From: an uncultured Flavobacteriaceae bacterium
GTDB lineage: Bacteria; Bacteroidota; Bacteroidia; Flavobacteriales; Flavobacteriaceae
Assembly: GCA_947488435.1 (NCBI GenBank)
Contig: CANKZG010000006.1
Location: 1 to 64,000, forward strand
Length of the DNA stretch: 64,000 bases
Direction of reading: 5' to 3'
Each line of letters opens with the position of its first letter. The first letter of the stretch is position 1. The notes beneath the pieces were generated by a model. It was not told the DNA's origin and ran no database searches. It saw nothing but the letters and a program-made list of their open reading frames with translations. A program made the translations under genes and the position numbers. Shown piece after piece: positions 33,185-41,355 of the stretch.

Positions 33185-33565
33185 TTACGGCACATAAACC
33201 ATTCTAATATCAAACAGATATTCAGTATTATTTTCCCTTACTTCTGCGTTAAGTACTAAATCACTCAATCCTTCTCCTTCTGTATATAAGTCAATTAGTA
33301 CATTCCAATAGTTCCCAAAGCATATATAAACAGATGTGTTCCAAGTTTCGTCTGGTAATTCAATTAACACTTCTCCGTAATCCTCAATATACTCCTTTAT
33401 TTGTTCAGCCGTATTTTCTATAATTGGGTTTACATTATCTATTCCGGAACTGAGTCCATAGTCTTTTTCAACAAAGGCGTTCACAATTGCTTTAAAAGTC
33501 GGTCTCCATAGATGCGGTATTGGAAGTTCTTCTTCTTCGTTTTTTTCAACTTCTATTTTGTCCAT
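33185..33565 (-). CDS. Small acidic protein of unknown function
   Basis: A 126-residue acidic protein (VEKNEEEELPIPHLWRPTFKAIVNAFVEKDYGL, ELPDETWNTSVYICFGNYWNVLIDLYTEGEGLSDLVLNAEVRE). The pattern of a helical N-terminal half and a WxxxVYIxFGxxW strand resembles small immunity-like or DUF proteins seen in accessory islands, but I cannot assign a family with confidence. Confidence 0.6.
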   Translation of the reverse strand: MDKIEVEKNEEEELPIPHLWRPTFKAIVNAFVEKDYGLSSGIDNVNPIIENTAEQIKEYIEDYGEVLIELPDETWNTSVYICFGNYWNVLIDLYTEGEGLSDLVLNAEVRENNTEYLFDIRMVYVP

Positions 33566-33614
33566 TATTGTTTTTAATGTTTGTCAACGGTCTTCTTTAC
33601 TTTGTTTTAGTTAT

Positions 33615-33929
33615 TTAAAGGTAATAGCTATTATATTTTGTGAATATATCTTTTGATAAAGTAGATTCAATCTTTTGTTTGGTACAAGTAGCTGATACTT
33701 GAAAAATTATTTTGTTTTTATGGTCTATTAAATCAATAGCCTCAACATTTTGAGCGCTACTATTTAGATTAATCAGTTCATAGCCATATAATAAATTGAA
33801 AAAGTGTAGATAGAAATTTTCTGAATGTAAGTGAAGATTGAGAATGTTTAATTTCCCCTTTGTTTGAATGCGATGAGCAAGTGTATGAATTTTTTCATCC
33901 ATATATTCAAAATATTTGCTTCTATTCAT
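33615..33929 (-). pseudogene. Truncated SMEK-domain protein
   Basis: A 104-residue ORF that reads as the N-terminal SMEK domain: NRSKYFEYMDEKIHTLAHRIQTKGKLNILNLHLHSENF, FFNLLYGYELINLNSSAQNVEAIDLID and NKIIFQVSATCTKQKIESTLSKD. Full family members continue into a C-terminal effector-type domain, usually several hundred residues in total; here the frame stops just after the SMEK core and the next gene begins 50 bases further. I read it as a remnant left by a deletion or frameshift, though a short functional form cannot be excluded. Confidence 0.6.
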
Positions 33930-34018
33930 TCAGTTTTAAGTTTTTTCAAAGATAATTATTAATTTATCCTATCATTCAATTTTGAGTTCTGTTTTTCCGC
34001 ATTAGCTACAACAATTGT

Positions 34019-34037
34019 ATAGCATCATTGATGCTAT
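34019..34037. other. Inverted repeat (hairpin) at the island edge
   Basis: ATAGCATC-ATT-GATGCTAT, perfect 8-bp arms. No clear T-tract follows on the plus strand; it could be a terminator-like boundary or an operator. Confidence 0.35.
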
Positions 34038-34232
34038 CCTACTTATAAAAACTAAGATAATAAATCTTATAGCATAACTCTTGGTAGACTGTTCATTTTA
34101 TGGATAGTCTGCAGTGTTTTTATAACGCTTCAAGAGACACTCCTGTCACTATAACTGTATTCTATAACTGTAATGATAATTTTTTTGATGTATGTATATT
34201 GGTATGAAGTAGTTAAAGGTCTCTAAACATTC

Positions 34233-34262
34233 TTGCAGATTGACAGATTTTTTCTACTTTTA
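34233..34262 (+). promoter_or_regulatory. tldD: Candidate promoter of tldD
   Basis: TTG (34233-34235), 19 bases, TACTTTTA (34255-34262), one mismatch from the Bacteroidota TTTG-N19-TAnnTTTG pattern. The start codon is 133 bases downstream. Confidence 0.4.
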
Positions 34263-34394
34263 AAGCAGTGGTAAACTAAAAAAAACGTTCAAATACCAAT
34301 TGTTAAATAGTAATGGTAGAACAGTATTTTTTTAAACAAACCCTCAAGAGCATAATTCATAAATAATCAACCAGTCAAAAATACGTAATAGCTT

Positions 34395-36035
34395 ATGAAA
34401 CGAAGAGATTTTGTTCAATATGCAGGTATGGGAGCAGGCGCTTTAATGATGCCCTCCTTACTGATGGGAAGTGAAATTCCTGTGGAAGCATTATTAGATC
34501 CAGGAATGGATGTGGTGCTTAAGAAAAGAATGGCAGATGTAGCCCTTAATACGGCCAAATCTTTAGGTGCGTCCTATGCTGATGCCAGAATAGGTCGTTA
34601 TCTAAATCAATTTGTATTTACAAGAGAGGATAAAGTACAAAATGTTGTAAATACAGAATCTTTTGGAATTGGAATTCGAGTTATAGCAAATGGGACTTGG
34701 GGTTTTGCTTCTACAAATGATGTTTCTGAAAAAGGAATTACTAAAGCTACCAATCAAGCAGTAGCCATTGCAAAGGCAAATTCAAAAATTCAAAAAGTTC
34801 CGGTAACACTAGCCCCTGTAGCATCACACGGTGAAGTTTCTTGGAAAACGCCAATTACAAAAGATTTTAAAGAGGTTCCTGTATCAGAAAAAGTAGATTT
34901 ACTGCTGAGTGCCAATGCGGCGGCTCTAGACAATGGTGCTAATTATGTAAACTCAGGACTCTTTATGGTGAATGAGCAAAAATATTTTGCTTCTACAGAA
35001 GGATCGTATATCGATCAAGATGTTCATCGAATTTGGCCTACATTCGGTGTTACCGCTATTGATAGAGCTTCTGGGAAATTTAAATCCAGACAGGCCTTGA
35101 GTGCACCAATGGGTATGGGTTATGAATATATGGACGGTCTAGCATCAGAAAAATTAAAAGGTCCAGCTGGTTTAAACCTATATCGTCGGAGTTATGATAT
35201 GGTGGAAGATGCCACCTTAGCAGCAAAACAAGCTAAAGAAATGCTTTCGGCAAAATCCGTGGAAGCAGGAAAATACGATTTAGTATTAGAGCCCAATCAT
35301 TTAGGGTTAACGATTCATGAATCTGTAGGACATCCTTTAGAATTGGATCGTGTATTAGGATATGAAGCCAATTATGCAGGAACAAGTTTTGCAACCTTGG
35401 ATAAATGGGAATCGAAAGACTTTAAATATGGAAGTGATATTGTAAATCTCGTAGCAGATAAGGTACAACCAGGCTCCCTGGGCGCAGTTGGTTATGATGA
35501 TGAAGGGGTAAAAACAAAAGAATGGGATCTTGTGCGAAACGGTGTGTTAACCAATTATCAGGCCATACGAGATCAAGTTCATATGATCGGACAGAACGAA
35601 TCGCATGGCTGTTGCTATGCGCAAAGTTGGAACGATGTACAATTTCAACGAATGCCCAATGTGTCTTTAGAAGCCGGTAAAGAAAAATATTCTATTGATG
35701 ATATGATTAAAGATGTAGAAAAAGGCATCTATATAGCGGGTAGAGGTTCATATTCTATAGATCAGCAACGTTATAACTTCCAATTTGGGGGTACGGTCTT
35801 TTATGAAATTAAGGACGGTGAAATAGTTGGAATGTTGGATGATGTTGCCTATCAATCCAATACGCAAGAATTTTGGAATTCTTGCACAAAAATTTGTGAT
35901 GAAAGTGATTACCGCATGTTTGGATCATTTTTCGATGGTAAAGGACAACCGCCTCAGGTTAGTGCCGTTTCTCACGGTAGTGCAACTACGCGATTTAATA
36001 ACATTAATGTAATTAACACGGGTAGAACCATTTAA
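34395..36035 (+). CDS. tldD: TldD-family metalloprotease with Tat-type signal
   Basis: A 546-residue TldD/PmbA-family zinc peptidase. The N-terminus carries a twin-arginine motif (RRDFVQYAG) and hydrophobic stretch GMGAGALMMPSLL, indicating Tat export. The metal site HESVGH (His308, Glu309, His313) matches the family HExxxH. TldD works with TldE as a heterodimer that degrades or trims peptides, for example modified antibiotic precursors in other bacteria. The tldE gene follows 32 bases downstream. Confident in family; the natural substrate is unknown. Confidence 0.93.
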   Translation: MKRRDFVQYAGMGAGALMMPSLLMGSEIPVEALLDPGMDVVLKKRMADVALNTAKSLGASYADARIGRYLNQFVFTREDKVQNVVNTESFGIGIRVIANGTWGFASTNDVSEKGITKATNQAVAIAKANSKIQKVPVTLAPVASHGEVSWKTPITKDFKEVPVSEKVDLLLSANAAALDNGANYVNSGLFMVNEQKYFASTEGSYIDQDVHRIWPTFGVTAIDRASGKFKSRQALSAPMGMGYEYMDGLASEKLKGPAGLNLYRRSYDMVEDATLAAKQAKEMLSAKSVEAGKYDLVLEPNHLGLTIHESVGHPLELDRVLGYEANYAGTSFATLDKWESKDFKYGSDIVNLVADKVQPGSLGAVGYDDEGVKTKEWDLVRNGVLTNYQAIRDQVHMIGQNESHGCCYAQSWNDVQFQRMPNVSLEAGKEKYSIDDMIKDVEKGIYIAGRGSYSIDQQRYNFQFGGTVFYEIKDGEIVGMLDDVAYQSNTQEFWNSCTKICDESDYRMFGSFFDGKGQPPQVSAVSHGSATTRFNNINVINTGRTI

Positions 36036-36067
36036 AAAAATGTTTTACATCAAATACTAAAAACATC

Positions 36068-37384
36068 ATGGCAATATATACAAAAGAAGAAGCAAGAAAA
36101 ATAATGGAAAAAGCACTGAGCTTTTCCACAGCTGATGCTTGTGAAATAAATATTAGCGGAAGCGAAAGTGGCAATATCCGGTACGCACGTAATACGGTTT
36201 CCACTGCAGGTCACAGATCCAATCAAACATTGGTAGTACAGTCCAATTTTGGAAAAAAATCAGGAACTGCAACTATCGATGAGTTTGATGATGCGTCCTT
36301 GAAAAAAGTAGTTGCTAGGGCAGAAGAACTGGCAAAATTATCTCCAGAGAACCCAGAGTTTATGGAACCCTTAGGACCACAAACTTATGACGAGTCCGTT
36401 ACTTTTAGCGAAGCTACTGCCAATATCACGCCAGAGTTTCGAGCAGAAGTAGCAAGCAGCAGTATTGAGCCTGCGGTGGCAAATGATACTACCGCGGCAG
36501 GATTTTTTAATGATTCCTCTGGTTTTAGTGCAATGCTAAACTCTAATGGCCTTTTCGCGTACAATAAGACTACCAATTCGGATTTTACGGTAACCATGCG
36601 GAGTAATGATGGTACGGGATCAGGATGGGTTACACGAGATTACAATGACATCAGTAAGTTCGATGCCGCAGAAGCCTCAAAAGTAGCTATAGATAAGGCA
36701 GTGCTTTCAAGAGCGGCAAAAGCTATAGAACCAGGTAAATACACCGTAATTCTAGAACCAGCAGCTTCAGTAGGACTGCTAGGAAATATGGCAGGAGCAT
36801 TCAATGCACGTACGGCTGATGAAGGACGTAGTTTTATGTCTAAAGAAGGCGGTGGCACAAAATTGGGCGAAAAAATTGTGGATGAACGTGTAAATGTATG
36901 GTCAGACCCACAAAATACCGAAGTACCTACAGCTACCTGGAATGGTGCAGGACAGCCTCTGAAACAGATGAAATGGATAGAAAATGGGGTGGTTAAAAAT
37001 TTAGCCTATAGTCGTTTTTGGGCTAAAGAAAAAGGAGTAGATGCTGTACCTTTTCCATCTAACTTTATTATGCAAGGAGGTGATGCCTCCTTGGAAGATC
37101 TAATCAAAGGAACAAAAAAGGGAATTTTGGTAACACGTTTGTGGTATATACGTACGGTAGATCCGCAAACACTCTTATATACTGGTTTAACCAGGGACGG
37201 AACATTTTATATTGAAAATGGAAAAATTAAACACCCTGTAAAGAATTTTAGATTTAATGAGAGTCCAATTATTATGTTAAATAATCTGGAAGCATTAGGG
37301 AAACAAGTACGTATCGATGGAAATTTAATACCTTATATGAAAATACGAGATTTCACCTTTACAAGTTTATCAGACGCAGTATAA
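36068..37384 (+). CDS. tldE: TldE/PmbA-family protein
   Basis: A 438-residue partner of TldD. Recognisable TldE/PmbA traits: EEARKIMEKALSFSTADACEINISGSESGNIRYARN (family opening), the central VILEPAASVGLLGNMAGAFNARTADEGRSFMSKEGG, and a C-terminal SRFWAKEKGVDAVPFPSNFIMQGGDASLEDLIKGT. It lacks the HExxxH zinc site, as TldE normally does. No signal peptide or Tat motif is visible, unlike its TldD partner. Co-transcribed with tldD and followed by a terminator. Confidence 0.9.
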   Translation: MAIYTKEEARKIMEKALSFSTADACEINISGSESGNIRYARNTVSTAGHRSNQTLVVQSNFGKKSGTATIDEFDDASLKKVVARAEELAKLSPENPEFMEPLGPQTYDESVTFSEATANITPEFRAEVASSSIEPAVANDTTAAGFFNDSSGFSAMLNSNGLFAYNKTTNSDFTVTMRSNDGTGSGWVTRDYNDISKFDAAEASKVAIDKAVLSRAAKAIEPGKYTVILEPAASVGLLGNMAGAFNARTADEGRSFMSKEGGGTKLGEKIVDERVNVWSDPQNTEVPTATWNGAGQPLKQMKWIENGVVKNLAYSRFWAKEKGVDAVPFPSNFIMQGGDASLEDLIKGTKKGILVTRLWYIRTVDPQTLLYTGLTRDGTFYIENGKIKHPVKNFRFNESPIIMLNNLEALGKQVRIDGNLIPYMKIRDFTFTSLSDAV

Positions 37385-37398
37385 CTGCTATGCATGGC

Positions 37399-37440
37399 AA
37401 AAACTGGTTATTTTGATTTATTCATTTTGACCAGTTTTTT
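37399..37440 (+). terminator. Terminator after tldE
   Basis: Stem AAAAACTGGT (37399-37408) with ACCAGTTTTT (37430-37439), a 21-base loop and a T-run to 37440. It separates the tld pair from the DUF4159-MoxR operon. Confidence 0.7.
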
Positions 37441-37514
37441 CTTTGTATCCGATAGTAGCCATCCAAACCAAATAATTTTAGGAACAGGCATATCGAATTT
37501 AAAAGTTTACCGTA

Positions 37515-38135
37515 TTGAATAACAAGTTTTTTTTTACCCGTTTACAGTATGAATCAGGAGATTGGGACGTAGATCAACGCATGCCTTCCAATTTATTAAA
37601 TTCCCTAGTGGAGTATACTACCTTAGAGGTGGATACTCAGGAAAAAATAATAACCCTTAGTAGCGATGAAATTTTTAAGAGTCCTTTCTGCTATATTTCT
37701 GGTCATAAACTAGTGCAATTCACGCAAAAAGAACGGGAAAATTTTGAAAAATATGTAAATAATGGAGGCTTCGTATTTGCAGATGATTGCAATCACGATA
37801 TTGATGGTTTATTTTCCAAATCTTTTGAACAGCAGATGGAGGTTATTTTTGGGCCAAATAAACTAAAGAAAATACCAAATGATCATGAAATTTATAAGGT
37901 GTTTTTTGAATTTGAAGATGGCCCACCAACTACCTCTCAGGAGCTAAACGGATGGGGAGACGATATTGTTCATGATTACTTAAAAGCCATTGAAGTGAAT
38001 GGCAGAATAGCTGTATTATTTAGTAATAAAGACTACGGTTGTGAATGGGATTACGACTTTAGAAATAAACGTTGGTATAAAATAGACAATACCCGTTTTG
38101 GGGTAAACATTGTAATGTATGCCCTAACTTCATAA
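37515..38135 (+). CDS. DUF4159-family protein (glutamine amidotransferase-like)
   Basis: A 206-residue DUF4159 protein: FFFTRLQYESGDWDVDQRMPSNLL, then FVFADDCNHDIDGLFSKSFEQQM, ELNGWGDDIVHDYLKAIE and SNKDYGCEWDYDFRNKRWY. The start is TTG (37515); the frame has a stop at 37500 and the next Met is deep inside the conserved N-terminus, so TTG is the best choice. It is the first gene of the block with MoxR, DUF58, BatA-N and DUF4175 proteins, all of which are regularly co-located. Confidence 0.85.
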   Translation: MNNKFFFTRLQYESGDWDVDQRMPSNLLNSLVEYTTLEVDTQEKIITLSSDEIFKSPFCYISGHKLVQFTQKERENFEKYVNNGGFVFADDCNHDIDGLFSKSFEQQMEVIFGPNKLKKIPNDHEIYKVFFEFEDGPPTTSQELNGWGDDIVHDYLKAIEVNGRIAVLFSNKDYGCEWDYDFRNKRWYKIDNTRFGVNIVMYALTS

Positions 38136-38148
38136 TAATAGTGTACGA

Positions 38149-39138
38149 ATGAATAAGGAATTGGCAAATATAGAACAAGAAGTAAATATACTTACAGCGA
38201 AAGTTCGTGATCTTCAAAAGGAGATAGGAAAAGTAATTGTAGGTCAGGAAGAAACAATAACACAATTGCTAATTACCTTTCTGGCAGGCGGACATGCACT
38301 TTTAGAAGGCGTACCGGGTTTGGCAAAAACTTTAATGATTAGAACCTTGTCGGATGCTATCGATTTGGAATTTAAGCGTATACAATTTACACCAGATTTA
38401 ATGCCTTCAGACATTATTGGAACTGAAATTTTGGAAGAAGATTATAGCAGTGGAAAGAAGTTCTTTAAATTTAATAAAGGACCATTGTTTGCCAATATCA
38501 TTTTAGCAGATGAAATCAATAGAACACCTCCAAAAACCCAAGCTGCCTTATTGGAAGCAATGCAGGAGTTTGAGGTTACCTATTCCGGAAAAACCTATAG
38601 TCTTGAACGCCCATTCTTTATACTAGCTACACAAAACCCCATCGAACAATCGGGAACTTTTATGTTACCAGAGGCACAACAAGATCGGTTTCTATTATAC
38701 ATAAAAATTGGTTATCCCAATGCTGCCGATGAGACTACAATTTTAAAAAATACAACAGGTACTGCGACGGCAGCCGTGCAAAAAGTAATTAATGGTGAAG
38801 ACATTAAAAGATTGCAACAATTGGTTCGGGAAATACCTATTAGCGATGCGCTTATAGAACAGGTGAGTAAAATTGTACGTGCAACAAGACCTGAAACTTC
38901 TGAAAATACCTTTGTAAAAGAATGGGTAAGCTGGGGAGCCGGACCACGAGCCGGACAAGCAATGATACTAGTAGCAAAGGCAAGAGCCTTGATTGAAGGT
39001 AGGTTATCCGTTACACTTGAAGATATTAAGGCCGTTTCTAAACCCGTACTACGTCATCGTATAGTTGTGAATTTTAGAGCGGAATCTGAAGGAATTACAA
39101 CCGATCTGGTTACCGAGGCTTTACTCAAAACACTATAG
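38149..39138 (+). CDS. MoxR-family AAA+ ATPase
   Basis: A 329-residue AAA+ chaperone-like ATPase. Walker A GVPGLAKT (54-61), Walker B in IILADEINRTPPKTQAALLEAMQE and a C-terminal lid domain (GRLSVTLEDIKAVSKPVLRHRI). MoxR proteins act with DUF58 and vWA proteins on substrate maturation or envelope stress. 13 bases after the DUF4159 stop. Confidence 0.92.
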   Translation: MNKELANIEQEVNILTAKVRDLQKEIGKVIVGQEETITQLLITFLAGGHALLEGVPGLAKTLMIRTLSDAIDLEFKRIQFTPDLMPSDIIGTEILEEDYSSGKKFFKFNKGPLFANIILADEINRTPPKTQAALLEAMQEFEVTYSGKTYSLERPFFILATQNPIEQSGTFMLPEAQQDRFLLYIKIGYPNAADETTILKNTTGTATAAVQKVINGEDIKRLQQLVREIPISDALIEQVSKIVRATRPETSENTFVKEWVSWGAGPRAGQAMILVAKARALIEGRLSVTLEDIKAVSKPVLRHRIVVNFRAESEGITTDLVTEALLKTL

Positions 39139-39155
39139 TTTTAAATAAGAATCAA

Positions 39156-40052
39156 GTGAAAAATAGTTACCATCAACTACTGAAACCAGAAATTTTAAAA
39201 ACAGTTTCTGGTCTTAACCTTATTGCAAAGGTTATTGTTGATGGTTTTTTATCTGGACTCAATACTAGTAAAAGTGTAGGTACTGGTATGGAGTTTAGCC
39301 AATTTAGATCGTATGAAACAGGAGATGACCTGCGATTGTTAGATTGGAAAATGCTAGCAAGATCGGGTCGTTATTACATAAAACAGGCAGAAATAGAAAC
39401 CAATATCACGGTAAAGTTTGTCTTAGATGCAAGTCAATCCATGCTTCATAAAGAGCAAGATTTAGCTAAAATGGATTATGCACGGGTTTTAATTGCTTCT
39501 TTAGCGCATATAGCACAAAATCAAGGAGATGCTGTGGGACTATTCGCTGTGAACCAAGAGAAATTGTACAGTGTATATCCAAAGGTCCAAAGGCAACACT
39601 ATAATCGATTATTACAGGAGTTATTATATGTTAAGAATAATGGAAAATGGCCAAAAAACCTATTAGCTGCACAAAACTTACACCAGCGTAATGGAAAGGA
39701 ACTGCTTTTTTTTATCACCGATTTATATGAAGAACAAAAAGAACTTACCGAATTTGTAAAACGCTTAAAAACTCCTCGAAATGAAGTGGTTGTTTTGCAT
39801 CTGATGGGAAAAAAAGAATTGGAATTTGCGTATAAAGGTATGGTAACTTTTGAAGATTTGGAAACTGGAATGAAACGAAAAGTGGATACCAAAGCTTCAA
39901 AAACTGCATATCTTCAAGCGATGGATAGCCTATTAAAAACAGTTAAAGACGAACTTTTAAGAAAGGGCATCAGCTATTATCAGTTTGTTCTTGGGGCACC
40001 TATGGCAGAAGCGCTGCAATTATTTCTAAAACAACGAAAGCGACTTTTATAA
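39156..40052 (+). CDS. DUF58 (vWA-like) protein
   Basis: A 298-residue DUF58-family protein, start GTG at 39156. Hallmarks: GMEFSQFRSYETGDDLRLLDWKMLARSGRYYIKQAEIETN and, in the vWA-like half, FVLDASQSM with a metal-ion-dependent DASQS motif. Partner of MoxR ATPases. Only one base separates its stop from the next start. Confidence 0.9.
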   Translation: MKNSYHQLLKPEILKTVSGLNLIAKVIVDGFLSGLNTSKSVGTGMEFSQFRSYETGDDLRLLDWKMLARSGRYYIKQAEIETNITVKFVLDASQSMLHKEQDLAKMDYARVLIASLAHIAQNQGDAVGLFAVNQEKLYSVYPKVQRQHYNRLLQELLYVKNNGKWPKNLLAAQNLHQRNGKELLFFITDLYEEQKELTEFVKRLKTPRNEVVVLHLMGKKELEFAYKGMVTFEDLETGMKRKVDTKASKTAYLQAMDSLLKTVKDELLRKGISYYQFVLGAPMAEALQLFLKQRKRLL

Positions 40053-40053
40053 C

Positions 40054-41355
40054 ATGATTTTCGGGAATCCTACATATTTATGGGCGCTAGTAGGGCTTTT
40101 GGTTCCTTTACTTATTCATTTATGGAATAAGAAAGAAGGAAAAACCATTCAAATTGGAAGCATACAGTTATTAAACGAATCGGATGCAAAACAAAGTAAG
40201 AGCTTACAATTAAACGAGTTAATTTTATTGCTACTTCGATTGTTAATCGTCGGGATATTGGCTTTGATTCTTGCAGCACCTCAAATCGAAAAAAAAACCA
40301 GCCAAGCCCCCATTACTTATATTGTAGAATCATCGCTCATACAACATGAGTTAATGAAAGAAATTCTTGACTCAATTAGCGATTTATATGCTATTCGTGT
40401 ACTGCAAATAGGATTTCCGCTTATCGAAGATTTTAATGTTGAAAACGAAAAGGAATTGCAAACTCCTCCGTATTGGCAATTAGCACAAGAAATGAAAGTC
40501 CTGCAAACAGATAGTATTGTTGTTTTTACCAAAGGAAGGTTACAAGGAATACAAGGTACTCGTCCGGAAGTACAAAAAAAAATGTCGTGGATAATAGTGC
40601 CTACAGATACCCGGACCAAACACCTTATTAAGTTTGAACAAAAGGAAAAGGGAATTGATGTTATTAGCATTGCTACTGAGGAAAAACAAATCGCCTTTAG
40701 TAGGGAACATTTTGAAAATGATGATCCTCAAATACAATGGAATGCCACTCGAGATAGTCTCATACTTGTTTCAAAAACAAGCGAAGAGCCTTTAGTTTTG
40801 AGCAAAAAGCTTCCTGTAGTAGTAGAAATATTCTACGAAATAGAATTTAATAACGAAAGACGTTATTTCGAGGGCATATTGAGGGCATTATCCCAATATG
40901 TAGGCCGACCTATTACCGTTAAATCCACTAAAGAGGAAAGTGACATAATCTGGGAAAATACAGATCTAGTTATTTGGTTAAACAACCAACCGCTGCCTAA
41001 AACTCATGGAAACCTTCTTATGTATCAACCGGATTTTTATGCCACACGACTTATTGAAAAAGGATCTTCCCATCAACTTTTTTACCTTACAGATCGATTA
41101 GTCACCGACAACATAATTCGTGATCATTTGGCAGCGCAACTATTGGATCTTCTAGACCTCTATGCAGAAACCGAAGAAAAGGTAAAAACACTTGATCAAC
41201 GAACCCTTGCATTGGAAGAATTGCTTCCTCAGGACTCTAAAAAAATGGCAAGTGTTAAGGAGACAATTAGTTTTGAGTTATCCAATTGGTTGTGGCCCTT
41301 TTTAGTTTTGATTTTTATAGGAGAACGTGGTATTGCTAAATGGCGAGGACAATGA
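40054..41355 (+). CDS. BatA-N-domain membrane protein
   Basis: A 433-residue protein with the Bacteroides aerotolerance N-terminal domain: IFGNPTYLWALVGLLVPLLIHLWNKKEGKTIQIGS and a second hydrophobic helix LILLLLRLLIVGILALILAAPQI, then a long extracytoplasmic part and a C-terminal helix (LWPFLVLIFIGERGIAKW). Part of the MoxR-DUF58 system. It overlaps the next gene by four bases if the DUF4175 start is at 41352. Confidence 0.82.
   Translation: MIFGNPTYLWALVGLLVPLLIHLWNKKEGKTIQIGSIQLLNESDAKQSKSLQLNELILLLLRLLIVGILALILAAPQIEKKTSQAPITYIVESSLIQHELMKEILDSISDLYAIRVLQIGFPLIEDFNVENEKELQTPPYWQLAQEMKVLQTDSIVVFTKGRLQGIQGTRPEVQKKMSWIIVPTDTRTKHLIKFEQKEKGIDVISIATEEKQIAFSREHFENDDPQIQWNATRDSLILVSKTSEEPLVLSKKLPVVVEIFYEIEFNNERRYFEGILRALSQYVGRPITVKSTKEESDIIWENTDLVIWLNNQPLPKTHGNLLMYQPDFYATRLIEKGSSHQLFYLTDRLVTDNIIRDHLAAQLLDLLDLYAETEEKVKTLDQRTLALEELLPQDSKKMASVKETISFELSNWLWPFLVLIFIGERGIAKWRGQ

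Larger units (their letters stand above)
33930..34394. other. Long intergenic region with hairpins and the tldD promoter
   Basis: A 465-base gap without a credible gene. It contains a perfect 8-bp inverted repeat (34019-34026 with 34030-34037, loop ATT), a second imperfect hairpin around 34087-34115 (AGACTGTTCAT ... ATGGATAGTCT), and the promoter candidate of tldD near 34233-34262. The region separates the accessory island from the tldD/tldE and MoxR blocks. Confidence 0.5.
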
